NCBI GenBank assembly: GCA_046233115.1 | Contig: JBJXHM010000005.1 | Span: forward strand, 248,001 to 312,000 | From: JACOMY01 sp046233115 | GTDB lineage: Bacteria > Pseudomonadota > Alphaproteobacteria > Kiloniellales > JACOMY01 | Direction of reading: 5' to 3' | DNA: 64,000 nucleotides | Part shown: positions 9,397-18,562 of the stretch, piece after piece | How positions within the stretch are numbered: position 1 is the stretch's first letter | Layout of the letters: the number at the start of each line of letters is the position of its first letter | Program-made: the position numbers and the translations under genes | The notes under the pieces: model-generated | Told to the model about the DNA's origin: nothing | What the model saw: only the letters and a program-made list of their open reading frames with translations | Database searches by the model: none

Positions 9397-9715
9397 GGGC
9401 CGGGCCTGCGGACACCGCACCCGATACCACGCCGATCAACCTTCATATTCCAGCTTGGCTTGGCCGGGCGCTGCGGCCCGCAGACCCTGTATAGGGAACA
9501 CCTGATGCGGAAGCTGTACTGTTCATATCTGTGCCATTGCCTTTGCGGCGCCCACTCTAACATTGACGCGAGGAGGAAGTGGTAGGACAGGCGTCGGCAC
9601 TGGAAGGCTCCCAGTAGCGCCCAAGCCACATTGAGTCCCCGGCGCGTGCAGGCTTCCTTCTGCACGCGCCCATCGGCAATGTCCGACACTCAAGACAGCC
9701 AACAACTTCGGCCAA
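9397..9715. other. Non-coding stretch after repeat copy 1
   Basis: About 320 bp between the palindromic repeat and the stop of the tail-fibre-like gene. No open frame here resembles a protein, and no clear terminator hairpin with a T-tract was found. It is probably flanking or decayed sequence belonging to the accessory insert. Confidence 0.5.
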
Positions 9716-12700
9716 TCAGCGGGTATCACTATCAAAGGCAAAGGCATCCGCCGCAATGAACGCATCTGAAACAGAGTCGAACTCGACGATCACCGTGTCA
9801 CCATTCTCCGGAGCCACCCCTAAGGTAATGAAGTGCCCATCATGAATGGCGTCGTTGTGACGGACATGAACTGTGTCACCGCTCGCAGGCGTGCTCGAGA
9901 GTAAGAGTTCCGTGTGGGTGATGCTCGCTATCTCCGTGCTCCCTATGACGTAATCTTCGATGGGAGCGAGCGTTTCACTGGCACCCAAGCTGTCAACTGT
10001 GATGACATCGATTGCCGTTACATGACTAACGCTATGGTTTAAAAGGAAGGTACTATCCGTACCATTTCCTTTGAAGGGCCCGTCACGATAATTATCATAG
10101 ATCGTACTCTCATAGTAATCAGGACTGGCTACATCTACAACCGAATCTTCGATTGTCCCCCCCTCCAAGGAGACGGTCCCTAAGCCGCTCTTGAGCCACA
10201 CGGAAGCTATGCCCGTATGTTTGTTATGCCAGTCCGTATTCTCCATCAGCGTGAAAATTGACGTCTGGCCATCGGCAACAAAGGAATCCGTTTGGGTTGA
10301 CCCCCCTATGAGCCGCACAATCTCCCACCCACTAGCTGATGGCAGATTGGATGTCCTAAAACGTACGGTCAGCTGATCGGCGGGGAGAGTGTCGAGAGTC
10401 ACTGAGCTCACCGTATCCGCTCCGCCGGGCCCCCCGTTCACCGCATCGAACTCGCCACTAACCAAGAGCCGCGGTGCAAATGCCATTGGCTCTTCGAGTT
10501 CCCACTCGAAGTGGGCCTGAGCCGTGTTTGCGCGAAGGCCTGAGGTTGCAATGTGCCCACCGACCTCCCGCGACCGCTTCTGACGGAAGTAAGGACGTAG
10601 ACGACTCCAATCGACGTCTTCAGTTGTCGGTGTCCAGTCTCTCGGGCCACTCCCCCGATAGAGATCGAACTGCTCCAGGCGCAAGGCGCATCGATCTTCT
10701 GTCTCGATTGTGATCTGGAGCGCGCACCAGTCCACGGTCCGATCGACCGCGCCAATCCCGTTTGCGACCGGATCCGGTACTGGCAGCGAGCCTTCGATCC
10801 TAAAGCGCTCCTCGAACACCCGAAAGGTCCGCAGCCGCGTCGACACGGATGGAGTGGTTCCGTCCGGCGCGTGCAGCCAATCGATGTGGACTAGGATGCC
10901 GTCATCCGGGGCTGAATCTCCAGTTGCCGTATAGTCCTCTATGTTCGAGAAGTAACCGCAGAAATAGTGAGGCCCAGTCACGGATTGCACACCGCGCCAG
11001 GGATGAGCGATCTTCACTATGGCTGTCTGTGAAGTCGTCGGTTCGATCTCGACCAGCAAGGCATGCCGCCACCCGAGCCGCTCGCTGGCCTCCTCATCAC
11101 TCAGGGTCTGGCGCCTCACCGTGGCGCTATCGGTGTTGGTCGCACTGAGGAAGGCCCAAGGCGGAACCGTCGTCTTGGATGTCGTCGCGTAGGGCCGGCC
11201 ATCCCGTACCGGATCGAGACGGAAGCCTGGGTTCAAAAAGAGGTTCGGGGTCCATGACGCAGCCGGCAGTTCGCCGCGCGGACTGAAATTGTCGTCCAGG
11301 TAAGTCTGTTTGATGCCATCCAGATAAAAAGTCAGAGTTTCGTAGGTCGGGATCGGCTTGTCGTCCTTCAGCAAGAACTCACCAAAGTAGAGCGAATAGG
11401 GCCCGGGCATCTCTACGTCGACATCGTCGATGCGGACCAGGTTGCGGGAGGGATCCACGAAGACCTGTACGCCGAAGACAGCGGTCGGATCCTCGAGCCT
11501 GCGCCCTTTTCCGCGTTCGACCGTGATCGGCTCGATCACCCCGGCGCGATCCCTCAGTTCTCGCACCTCGAGGACATAGCGGCCGTTGTCGGCGCGCATC
11601 TGCAGTTCGGCAAAGTGGTTGGTTCCCGCTACGCCAACAATGGGAACCGACCGACCCTTGCTCGGCGGGTCGGAGCGTTGGAACCGCTGGATAGAAATCA
11701 GGCTGCGATCGTCCAGAGAGGCCATCGCTGACTGTGACCCGAAAAGCGTAAATCTGTCCGACTCGTTGGTGATCCTGTGGTTCAGGTCATCAAAAAAGAC
11801 AGCCGCATTGTCGTTCGGGAAGATCACAAGCTTATCACTTGCCGGTGGTGTCAGCAGCTTCATGACGGCAACGTCGGTTCCGCCCGATCCACTACTGGTC
11901 GTCGGACTCGCATGAGCCCAGATAGCAAATATTGCATTCGCATCGTAGTCGACCATATTGGTCGGCACATGGATCTGCTGATCCGTTATCATAGAGATCG
12001 TGTCTCCATTAGAGACATCCACGAGAAACTCGACCTGGCTTGCCGCTAAGTCCACCTGAACATCCTGCTGTGGCATCAACTCCTGAAAGGTGCCATCAAC
12101 ATGTATTTCTACTTCCACTTCATACGGCTTGATGTGATCGAATCCAAGATCAACGATACTGTCCCCAACACTACTCGGAAAATGGGTGTCTTTTTTAAAC
12201 GTATGATCAACAAATATCGTGCTGATTCCCGTAACTCCTCCATAGAGGGTTAAGTTATCTGTGGCTGTGTCAAACGTAAAATCAGTGCCCAGGGCCAGTG
12301 TGCCGAGCCTGTTGGACATTGTCATCACAGATACTTCAGGAGCCGTGCGGAGATCAATGGTTCCTGCGAGGTCAAATACGCTTTGGGCATTCAACGTCGG
12401 AATAATTTCGGTGAAGGAGTGCTTTTCCCTGATAACCAGACTGTCAACGGCCGAAATTCCATCGCTCCAAGTGTAGACGAGACTGTCAGCACCTGTATCG
12501 GAGCGCCACCCTTCTGTGTGCAGCGTTTCGGTAACGCCGTTTCTAGTGTGGAGATACCTGTTCCGACCGATTTGAAAGGCTTCGGTGGCCGCGGGTGACC
12601 AAAGGGTATGGTCCGAACTGGTCAGGGAAACGCTGTCCGTCGCGACCTCTAACTGGGTATCTCTGGTCACTGGGTAGCCCTGAGCAAGGCCACCATCTGC

Positions 12701-14311
12701 GCGCGCAAATCCTAGCTGACCGCCCTGGCGCAGTCTCGGGTGAGCCAGTGCTGCCGTAACGCGCCACACATGGTTCACTTTGCGGTGCCAAGCACGAGTG
12801 CGGGTCGAGCGCGAGTCGTACCATTTAATGGCACCAAAGGTGATGCCGTCGTTCGAGTGAGCGATTCCGAACTTCTCTCCGACATTCGTCACGGTGCTGG
12901 CACCGCCTTCATTGCGACGCAGGATCGCCTCGAAGCGGTTGGTGCCGACCTCGACGACTGACCACTCCCAGAGACTGCCCGGATCGAGCTTACCGATAGG
13001 AATGGAGGGGCCCAGATGCCAGTTAATGTCTTCTGGATCGGCTTCTCCGGGATTGTCAGTCCACATGACGAAATTGTACTTGTAGCCTGCCGAGGTCGAC
13101 CCACCGCTTGGTGTGCTCACCATCATCATGAGGACTCGCCCATCCTCCGTAGCGATGAAATCGTGGCACACGAAAAGTTGTGTCGGATCGCCCTCATAGA
13201 GGGCGTGGTATTTGTAACCGTTGGGCCGTCCGAAAGGAGGTTCGGGCTCCCATTCGGTCAGTTTGACGTCGCCGTCACCAGGGCGGAACCAGAAATGGTG
13301 GTTGGTCCACTTGTCCCCATTCAGACCCTTGGTTTTGATGGGCAAGAACTGCCGATGGGTGTTCGACCCCCGACCAACGGCCCATCGTGCCCATAACTTA
13401 TCGGCAATCCCGAAACGTTGCAGGTTCAGGAGGCCCGGTTGCCAATGGATTTGGTCTCCATCGTCCAAAGGATCAATGTTTGCAGTCGTAAAGGGGTTCG
13501 TACATTCTCCAGAGTCCGAAAACGGGTTGAACTCGGTGCCCCAACTCATTCCTCCATTGTCCGAGGTCGACATATAGATCTGCTGACCAACTGTCCCTTC
13601 TGCTCGTTCGGTCGGATTGCCTTGGCAGATCGCGATCAGGTCGTAGTTTCCAGAGCCATCTTTGAGCCCAGGTTCCATCGACGCCTGATGTCTGTAATAT
13701 GCGCCGCCGGTAGAGAAGGGGGCGCTGATCACGTAAGAGGGTTGATAGACCTCCGCTCCCACGATGCGGCGCTGTTTCGCGCGCAGGGTGTTGGTGCCGT
13801 TGATGCTGCCCTGTTCGCCCAGGTCGACTGTTAAGGTCTCCTGACCGGTTAGCACGCCATAGATCGTTGTGTCGGGCATGTTGTGGACGATGGTGTCGAT
13901 TCCCATCGTCTTGGCCTTGGCGAAAGCAGCCTCCATGGCTGTCAAGTAATTGACGCCGCTGGCATTGCCGACGCCGCTGTCCGCAGCCCTCAAGGCTGTT
14001 AGCTCCGTGTCCGCAATCGCAATGTTGCCTTGGTCAGAGGAGGTGACGTTGACATTGTTCATCGTGAAGAGGTGGTTGCCGCTGCCATCCTCAAAACGCA
14101 CCTTGTAGAGCCCGCTATCAAGGTAGATCGCGGGCACGTTTCCATTGGCGTCACAGAGGACGGGATTGGCGTGCGCCGTACCGGGAGGCGGCACCGTGTA
14201 GACAGTCTTTGGCGTGGTCGTTCCGGGCTCGAAAAAGTGCAGCTTTGCTGAGGGGATGGGAGTTCCACTGGCATCGACGACAGGGTCGAGCGGGGAGATG
14301 AATAGCGCCAA
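9716..14311 (-). CDS. Phage tail-fibre/tailspike-like protein with sialidase-type propeller repeats
   Basis: A giant protein of about 1531 residues. The N-terminus (SPLDPVVDASGTPIPSAKL, FFEPGTTTPKTVYTV, then NGNVPAIYLDSGLYKVRF) matches the head-attachment domain of phage tailspikes and tail fibres. Two Asp-box-like motifs, STSDNGGMSWG (about residue 240) and AHSNDGITFG (about 480), together with HWQPGLLNL suggest a sialidase-like beta-propeller. The C-terminal half has phage-type segments, LFLNPGFRLDP and RPYFRQKRSREVGGHIATSG. The start is placed at a TTG because AGGAGGT lies 5 bases upstream; an ATG 27 bp further upstream is the alternative. GC is visibly lower than in neighbours, and no other phage gene is present. 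It probably binds or cleaves a glycan receptor, but activity is not shown. Confidence 0.7.
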   Translation of the reverse strand: MALFISPLDPVVDASGTPIPSAKLHFFEPGTTTPKTVYTVPPPGTAHANPVLCDANGNVPAIYLDSGLYKVRFEDGSGNHLFTMNNVNVTSSDQGNIAIADTELTALRAADSGVGNASGVNYLTAMEAAFAKAKTMGIDTIVHNMPDTTIYGVLTGQETLTVDLGEQGSINGTNTLRAKQRRIVGAEVYQPSYVISAPFSTGGAYYRHQASMEPGLKDGSGNYDLIAICQGNPTERAEGTVGQQIYMSTSDNGGMSWGTEFNPFSDSGECTNPFTTANIDPLDDGDQIHWQPGLLNLQRFGIADKLWARWAVGRGSNTHRQFLPIKTKGLNGDKWTNHHFWFRPGDGDVKLTEWEPEPPFGRPNGYKYHALYEGDPTQLFVCHDFIATEDGRVLMMMVSTPSGGSTSAGYKYNFVMWTDNPGEADPEDINWHLGPSIPIGKLDPGSLWEWSVVEVGTNRFEAILRRNEGGASTVTNVGEKFGIAHSNDGITFGAIKWYDSRSTRTRAWHRKVNHVWRVTAALAHPRLRQGGQLGFARADGGLAQGYPVTRDTQLEVATDSVSLTSSDHTLWSPAATEAFQIGRNRYLHTRNGVTETLHTEGWRSDTGADSLVYTWSDGISAVDSLVIREKHSFTEIIPTLNAQSVFDLAGTIDLRTAPEVSVMTMSNRLGTLALGTDFTFDTATDNLTLYGGVTGISTIFVDHTFKKDTHFPSSVGDSIVDLGFDHIKPYEVEVEIHVDGTFQELMPQQDVQVDLAASQVEFLVDVSNGDTISMITDQQIHVPTNMVDYDANAIFAIWAHASPTTSSGSGGTDVAVMKLLTPPASDKLVIFPNDNAAVFFDDLNHRITNESDRFTLFGSQSAMASLDDRSLISIQRFQRSDPPSKGRSVPIVGVAGTNHFAELQMRADNGRYVLEVRELRDRAGVIEPITVERGKGRRLEDPTAVFGVQVFVDPSRNLVRIDDVDVEMPGPYSLYFGEFLLKDDKPIPTYETLTFYLDGIKQTYLDDNFSPRGELPAASWTPNLFLNPGFRLDPVRDGRPYATTSKTTVPPWAFLSATNTDSATVRRQTLSDEEASERLGWRHALLVEIEPTTSQTAIVKIAHPWRGVQSVTGPHYFCGYFSNIEDYTATGDSAPDDGILVHIDWLHAPDGTTPSVSTRLRTFRVFEERFRIEGSLPVPDPVANGIGAVDRTVDWCALQITIETEDRCALRLEQFDLYRGSGPRDWTPTTEDVDWSRLRPYFRQKRSREVGGHIATSGLRANTAQAHFEWELEEPMAFAPRLLVSGEFDAVNGGPGGADTVSSVTLDTLPADQLTVRFRTSNLPSASGWEIVRLIGGSTQTDSFVADGQTSIFTLMENTDWHNKHTGIASVWLKSGLGTVSLEGGTIEDSVVDVASPDYYESTIYDNYRDGPFKGNGTDSTFLLNHSVSHVTAIDVITVDSLGASETLAPIEDYVIGSTEIASITHTELLLSSTPASGDTVHVRHNDAIHDGHFITLGVAPENGDTVIVEFDSVSDAFIAADAFAFDSDTR

Positions 14312-14459
14312 TGTGACCTCCTGGGTGTACCACACCATTGTAGCATGCCATTCGCGTGAGAACAGCTACCAATACGGCAAAAATAGAACTTATATTCACA
14401 CTATCATAGCAATTCTACAGCTATCAAGTTTAAAAGGTGATAAAACGCACGAGTTAACG
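14312..14459. promoter_or_regulatory. AT-rich upstream region of the tail-fibre-like gene
   Basis: About 150 bp of clearly AT-rich sequence with several TTGATA- and TATGAT/TATAAG-like hexamers on the minus strand but no well-spaced pair I would commit to. It contains the AGGAGGT ribosome site for the gene to its left and lies next to a decayed transposase end. Promoter function is inferred from position only. Confidence 0.35.
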
Positions 14460-14760
14460 ATTCGGGGTCAGCTGGTGCAACGACGAACTGACCGGCCCGC
14501 CGGGACAACGCCCCGTGGGTTTGCCGCCAGGCACCTGATGCAGAGCCACATCGCCGAGCTGGCTTCGATGCAACGGCTCTTCTTGAGCAAAGGCGAGAAG
14601 GGCAGCATCAGCATCCGCATGAAGTGAGCGAGGTTCCAAGCCAGTGCATGAAGCACAAGCCGAATCGCGTTAGCCCTAGAGCTGCGGCATCGCGGCCGCG
14701 ACGAACCAATCGCGTTCTTGCCTTCCTTGATGCGTGGTTCCGCGCGGCTTTAGATCGAGC
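14460..14760 (-). pseudogene. Decayed IS1380-family transposase, C-terminal fragment
   Basis: On the minus strand from about 14731, one frame reads IKEGKNAIGSSRPRC and then NAIRLVLHALAWNLAHFMRM. This corresponds to the conserved end of IS1380-group DDE transposases, which have EQYIKEGK followed by NAVRLQLHALAYNLGNFMR. Just upstream, PRGTTHQ appears in another frame, implying a frameshift. Downstream, a third frame gives QLGDVALHQ, similar to the family's FQLAEVAV. The catalytic N-terminal part is absent and no terminal inverted repeat was identified. The fragment is dead and sits between the tail-fibre-like gene and a palindromic repeat copy, marking this block as horizontally acquired. The family assignment is from memory of its consensus. 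Confidence 0.6.
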
Positions 14761-14782
14761 AATACCTCGTCGCCGCCGTGTC

Positions 14783-14873
14783 CAGGCGATCGCGTGAATC
14801 TGCTCTATCTTTCAAACTTGTAGAGCGGGATTCAGACGACAAATGCTTTCGATGTGGCGTCATCCTGCTCTAG
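14783..14873 (-). repeat. Dispersed palindromic repeat, copy 2 (module A plus half of B)
   Basis: Inverted relative to copy 1. Only one arm of module B remains (GGCGATCGCG, then ATCTGCTCTA), followed by the linker TCTTTCAAACTTG and a full but diverged module A (TAGAGCGGGATTCAGACGAC through CATCCTGCTCTAG). The rightmost TAG, read on the minus strand, is the stop codon of the OpgC-like gene. With copy 1 it brackets the tail-fibre block as an inverted pair. Confidence 0.85.
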
Positions 14874-16120
14874 CGCTCCGGCGCGGACGGCAGGGGCTTG
14901 GGCTGATGTAGGCTGCCGGTCCGCGCCGGGTGGTGCTTGTGCTCGTGCAACGTCCGCTTCCAGGGATGGGACTTGAACCAGGCCACCGCATAGGCCGCCG
15001 CGGCTATGATGGCGAAACCGCCGAGATTGACCAGGGCGGTGACCAGGTCGCTGCGGCCGGTGACATCGGCATTGGGATTGGCCCAGTCGATGACCATGCC
15101 GGCGACGCGCGCCAGGAACATCGACAGCAGGAAGACGGCGAGCGACTGCTGGCCGACCTTGCGGGTCACATCCACCAGCGGGCGCAGGCGCTTCACCGCC
15201 ATCAGCCGGTAGCCCTTCTCGCCGGCCGCGACCCAGGCGAGATAGGCCAGCGCCAGGAAGTGGAGATAGCGCAGGATACCGAAGTGGGTCTTGTCACGCA
15301 GCGGCTGGATCGCATTCCACCAATCCTGCAGCGGCAGGAAATCCAGCCAGTAGCGCGCCCGGTACCAGGCGATCGGCATGGTGAGGAGCAGCACCGCGAT
15401 GCAGAGGATCACCAGGCGGCGATCGTGCTCCGGCGGCTTGATCCAGCCGAGGCCGATGAAGAAGCCGGTGTAGAAGACGAGCTGCCAGCCGAAGGGGTTA
15501 AAGAACCAGGTGCGATCCGACCAGGGTTCCGCCTGGAGATCGAGCGCGCCGGTCATTCCCACCGCCCAGGTCGCCACCACGAAGGCCATCGCCACCTTAG
15601 GGTCGACGCGGCCCAACGCGACCACCAGCGGCATCAGCGCCAGGATCACCAGGTACATCGGCAGGATATCGAAATAGTTGGGCACATAGGTCAATGTCAG
15701 GTAGGCCGGCAGCAGGGCCTGCGGATCATTGAAGAAGAACATCAGGTTCAGGCTGTCTTTGTAGTGATTGCCCAGCCCGAAACTGCTGTCCACCGTCGCC
15801 ACCAAAGCCGCCACGGCAATGAAGAGGCCGAGGTGCGCCCAGTAGACCTGCCAGATACGAAAGCCCACGCGGGCGGTTCCAAGAGCCCAGCCGCGCTGCG
15901 CGAAGACCTTGTAGAAGGCGATCGAGGAGGCGACGCCGGAACAGAAGACGAAGATCTCGGTCGCGTCGGAAAATCCGAAGCGCGCCGGGATCCAGAGCGT
16001 CCAACTGTTCCAAGGCGTGTGTGCCAGGTAGATGATGAACATGCCGAGCCCGCGGAAGAAATCCAGCCGCGGATCGCGGTGGCCCTGCGGATGGTTTGGA
16101 ACGGCTGTCGAGCTGACCAT
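14870..16120 (-). CDS. opgC: OpgC-domain acyltransferase-like membrane protein
   Basis: A 416-residue polytopic membrane protein. RDPRLDFFRGLGMFIIYLAH at residues about 14-33 is the signature opening of OpgC-type proteins, which belong with the acyltransferase-3 superfamily and add succinyl groups to osmoregulated periplasmic glucans in some bacteria. About ten hydrophobic segments follow. The C-terminus is a His/Lys/Pro-rich cytosolic tail (HEHKHHPAR). The ATG at 16120 was chosen over an upstream start because it directly precedes the conserved region. The stop codon is provided by the dispersed repeat. No glucan synthase genes (opgG/H) are nearby, so the acceptor is unknown and the gene symbol reflects the domain only. 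Confidence 0.78.
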   Translation of the reverse strand: MVSSTAVPNHPQGHRDPRLDFFRGLGMFIIYLAHTPWNSWTLWIPARFGFSDATEIFVFCSGVASSIAFYKVFAQRGWALGTARVGFRIWQVYWAHLGLFIAVAALVATVDSSFGLGNHYKDSLNLMFFFNDPQALLPAYLTLTYVPNYFDILPMYLVILALMPLVVALGRVDPKVAMAFVVATWAVGMTGALDLQAEPWSDRTWFFNPFGWQLVFYTGFFIGLGWIKPPEHDRRLVILCIAVLLLTMPIAWYRARYWLDFLPLQDWWNAIQPLRDKTHFGILRYLHFLALAYLAWVAAGEKGYRLMAVKRLRPLVDVTRKVGQQSLAVFLLSMFLARVAGMVIDWANPNADVTGRSDLVTALVNLGGFAIIAAAAYAVAWFKSHPWKRTLHEHKHHPARTGSLHQPKPLPSAPER

Positions 16121-16322
16121 GAAGATCGGGCGTCCTGTCGTTGAGGTCCGGCGCTGATCCCGCGTCCGCGAAGATCCGGCAAATGAACCTAGCACCAATG
16201 GGATACGTCTTCAGTTCACGCATGATCCCCTTACCGCAAGCCTTCGTGAACAGCCGAGCCGCAGGCCCTCCTTCACCGCGACGTGACCGCCTGACGGGCA
16301 GGAATGATCGTAGAGAGGAAGG
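16121..16322. promoter_or_regulatory. Divergent intergenic region between opgC and the YeeE gene
   Basis: About 200 bp between two divergently transcribed genes. The only element I can support is the ribosome site GAGAGGAAGG shortly before the ATG at 16323. No operator dyad or riboswitch was recognised. Confidence 0.4.
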
Positions 16323-17513
16323 ATGACTGCCGTCACCCTGGAGAGCCCTCGTCGGGCACCGCAGGTCGCCGTCTTGACCGCGGCGGCGCTGGGCCTGCTC
16401 GTGGTGGGCCTGCTGGCCTGGCAAGCAGGCGGCCCGCGTCCTGCCGCGGCAGTGCTGCTGGGCGGCTTTGGAGGGATCGGCCTCTACCATGCCGCCTTCG
16501 GCTTCACCGCGGCCTGGCGGCGGATGGCGCGCGAGCGCCGCGGCGCCGGCCTGCGCGCCCAGATGCTGCTGATGGCCGCCGTGATCCTCTTCTCCTTCCC
16601 GCTGATCGGTTACGGCCGGGAGATCGGACTGCCGACCGGCGGCTTCGTCTTTCCCTTCGGTATCGCCGCGGCCCTGGGGGCAGCCGGCTTCGGGCTCGGC
16701 ATGCAGCTCGCCGGCGGCTGCGGGTCGGGCACGCTCTTCACGCTGGGCGGCGGCAGCACCCGCATGGCGATCACCCTGGCCGCTTTCATCCTCGGCTCCC
16801 TGCTGGCAACCCTGCACCTGCCCTTCTGGAACGGTCTGCCGCGATTCGGCAGCACCTCGCTGATCACCGCACTCGGCGTCGAGGGCGCCCTGCTGGCAAG
16901 CCTCGCCGCCCTGGGGCTGATCTGGTGGGCGGCCCGGCACCTGGAGCTGAAACGCCACGGCGGGCTGGAGCCGGAGCTGCGCCGGGTCTCCCTGCTTCGC
17001 GGCCCCTGGCCGCTGGCCTGGGGCGCCCTGCTGCTGGCCGCGGTCTCGCTCGCCACCTTCCTGGTGCTGGGGCGGCCCTGGGGCATCACCTCGGCCTTCG
17101 CGCTCTGGGGCGCCAAGATCGCCGCCGGCCTGGGCGTGCCAGTTGAGACCTGGCCCTACTGGCAGGGCCGGACCGTTGCGCTGGAGCGCTCGGTCTTCGC
17201 CGATTCCACCTCGGTGATGAACTTCGGCGTGATGCTGGGCGCCCTGCTGGCGGCCGGCCTCGCAGCGCGCTTCAGCCCGGTCTGGCGTCTCTCTGCCCGC
17301 GACGTGCTGACCGCGCTCGTCGGGGGCCTGCTGATGGGCTACGGCGCCCGGCTCGCCTGGGGCTGCAACATCGGCGGCTTCCTGGGCGGCGTGGTCTCCG
17401 CCAGCCTGCACGGCTGGTGGTGGCTGCTCTTCGGCTATCTCGGCAGCAGTCTGGGGGTGCGCCTGCGTGTGTGCATCGGCATGGATCCGCCGGTCAGGTC
17501 GTCTGCCGGATGA
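16323..17513 (+). CDS. YeeE/YedE family inner-membrane transporter
   Basis: A 396-residue protein with about ten membrane segments in two homologous halves. Conserved Cys-containing loops typical of YeeE/YedE (DUF395) proteins are present: LAGGCGSGTLFTLGGG near 135-150, LAWGCNIGGFLGG near 345-357, and LRVCIGMD at the C-terminus. Characterised relatives import thiosulfate by relaying it along membrane cysteines, so a sulfur-compound transport role is likely. No TusA-like or rhodanese gene is fused or adjacent. The 3' end overlaps the convergent threonine aldolase gene by 20 bp. Confidence 0.85.
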   Translation: MTAVTLESPRRAPQVAVLTAAALGLLVVGLLAWQAGGPRPAAAVLLGGFGGIGLYHAAFGFTAAWRRMARERRGAGLRAQMLLMAAVILFSFPLIGYGREIGLPTGGFVFPFGIAAALGAAGFGLGMQLAGGCGSGTLFTLGGGSTRMAITLAAFILGSLLATLHLPFWNGLPRFGSTSLITALGVEGALLASLAALGLIWWAARHLELKRHGGLEPELRRVSLLRGPWPLAWGALLLAAVSLATFLVLGRPWGITSAFALWGAKIAAGLGVPVETWPYWQGRTVALERSVFADSTSVMNFGVMLGALLAAGLAARFSPVWRLSARDVLTALVGGLLMGYGARLAWGCNIGGFLGGVVSASLHGWWWLLFGYLGSSLGVRLRVCIGMDPPVRSSAG

Positions 17514-18552
17514 AGTCCTCGAAGGCGGCGATCACCGCCTCCAGCTTGGCATCGTCGATGTCGAGGTGGGTGACCAGGCGAATGGTCGGCGCGCCGGCAC
17601 TCACAGCGATTCCACGCTCAGCCATAAAGGCCCCCAACGCTGCCTGCTGGTCGGCAGGCAGCGTCACGAAGACCATGTTGCTGTCGACCGCCTCCGGATC
17701 GACCGAGAGGCCCGGCAGTGCCGCCAGCGCCTCGGCCAGGCGCCGGGCGCGGGCGTGGTCCTCGGCCAGGCGCGCCCGGTTGTGCTCCAGCGCATAGAGA
17801 CCTGCGGCGGCGAGGATCCCGGCCTGGCGCATGCCACCGCCCAGCATCTTGCGGGTGCGCCTGGCGCGCGCAATGAAGCCCGCCGGTCCCAGCAGCAACG
17901 AGCCGACCGGGGCGCCCAGCCCCTTGGAGAGACAGAGCGAGACGGAATCGGCTTCGTTTGCCAGCGCGTCCGGCGGCAGCCTCAGGGCCACGGTGGCGTT
18001 GAAGTAGCGCGCACCGTCCAGATGCACCGAAAGGCCGGCCTCGCGCGCCGCGGCGGCCGGGGCCGCGATCTGCTCCAGCGGCAGCACCCGGCCCCAGACC
18101 GAGTTCTCCAGGCAGAGCAGGCGAGTGATGGGATAGTGGGAATCGTCCGGCTTTACCGCCGCCCGCACCTGCTCGGGCGTCAGCGCGCCTGCGGGCGTGG
18201 TCGGCAGCGCGCAGGGCGCGATACCGCCCAGCACCGCGCCACCACCGGCCTCGTTGGCGTAGATGTGATAGCGATCACCGGCAATGTACTCCTCGCCGCG
18301 CCCGCAGTGGCTGAGCAGCGCCGCCAGGTTGGACTGCGTGCCGGAGGCGAAGAAGCAGGCGGCCTCCTTGCCCAGCAGGGCTGCACCGCGGGCCTCCAGC
18401 TCCAGGATGCTGGGGTCCTCGCCATAGACATCGTCGCCGACCGGCGCCGCCGCCATGGCTGCGCGCATTTCCGCCGTGGGCTTGGTCACGGTGTCGCTGC
18501 GCAGGTCGATCTCGGCCTCGCTGTTCGGCCTCATCGTCGTGCCAGGATACAT
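17494..18552 (-). CDS. ltaE: Low-specificity L-threonine aldolase
   Basis: A 352-residue PLP enzyme. IDLRSDTVTKPTAEMRAAM and VGDDVYGEDPSI near the N-terminus, FASGTQSNLAAL (about 68-79), the HLDGARYFNA aspartate region and the Schiff-base lysine in SLCLSKGLGAPVGS (about 212-225) are all family landmarks. It cleaves threonine or allo-threonine to glycine and acetaldehyde, and often other beta-hydroxy amino acids. It lies 10 bp after the TPP-enzyme gene with its ribosome site AGGGAA overlapping that stop, so the two are co-transcribed. The pairing suggests a joint pathway for a beta-hydroxy amino acid, but the substrate is not evident. Confidence 0.9.
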   Translation of the reverse strand: MYPGTTMRPNSEAEIDLRSDTVTKPTAEMRAAMAAAPVGDDVYGEDPSILELEARGAALLGKEAACFFASGTQSNLAALLSHCGRGEEYIAGDRYHIYANEAGGGAVLGGIAPCALPTTPAGALTPEQVRAAVKPDDSHYPITRLLCLENSVWGRVLPLEQIAAPAAAAREAGLSVHLDGARYFNATVALRLPPDALANEADSVSLCLSKGLGAPVGSLLLGPAGFIARARRTRKMLGGGMRQAGILAAAGLYALEHNRARLAEDHARARRLAEALAALPGLSVDPEAVDSNMVFVTLPADQQAALGAFMAERGIAVSAGAPTIRLVTHLDIDDAKLEAVIAAFEDFIRQTT

Positions 18553-18562
18553 CGCTGGTTCC

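Noticed and set aside
15726..17411. Long minus-strand open frame crossing opgC and the YeeE gene
   Set aside because: Antisense/out of frame to two genes with clear motifs; Gln/Gly/Arg-rich shadow sequence.
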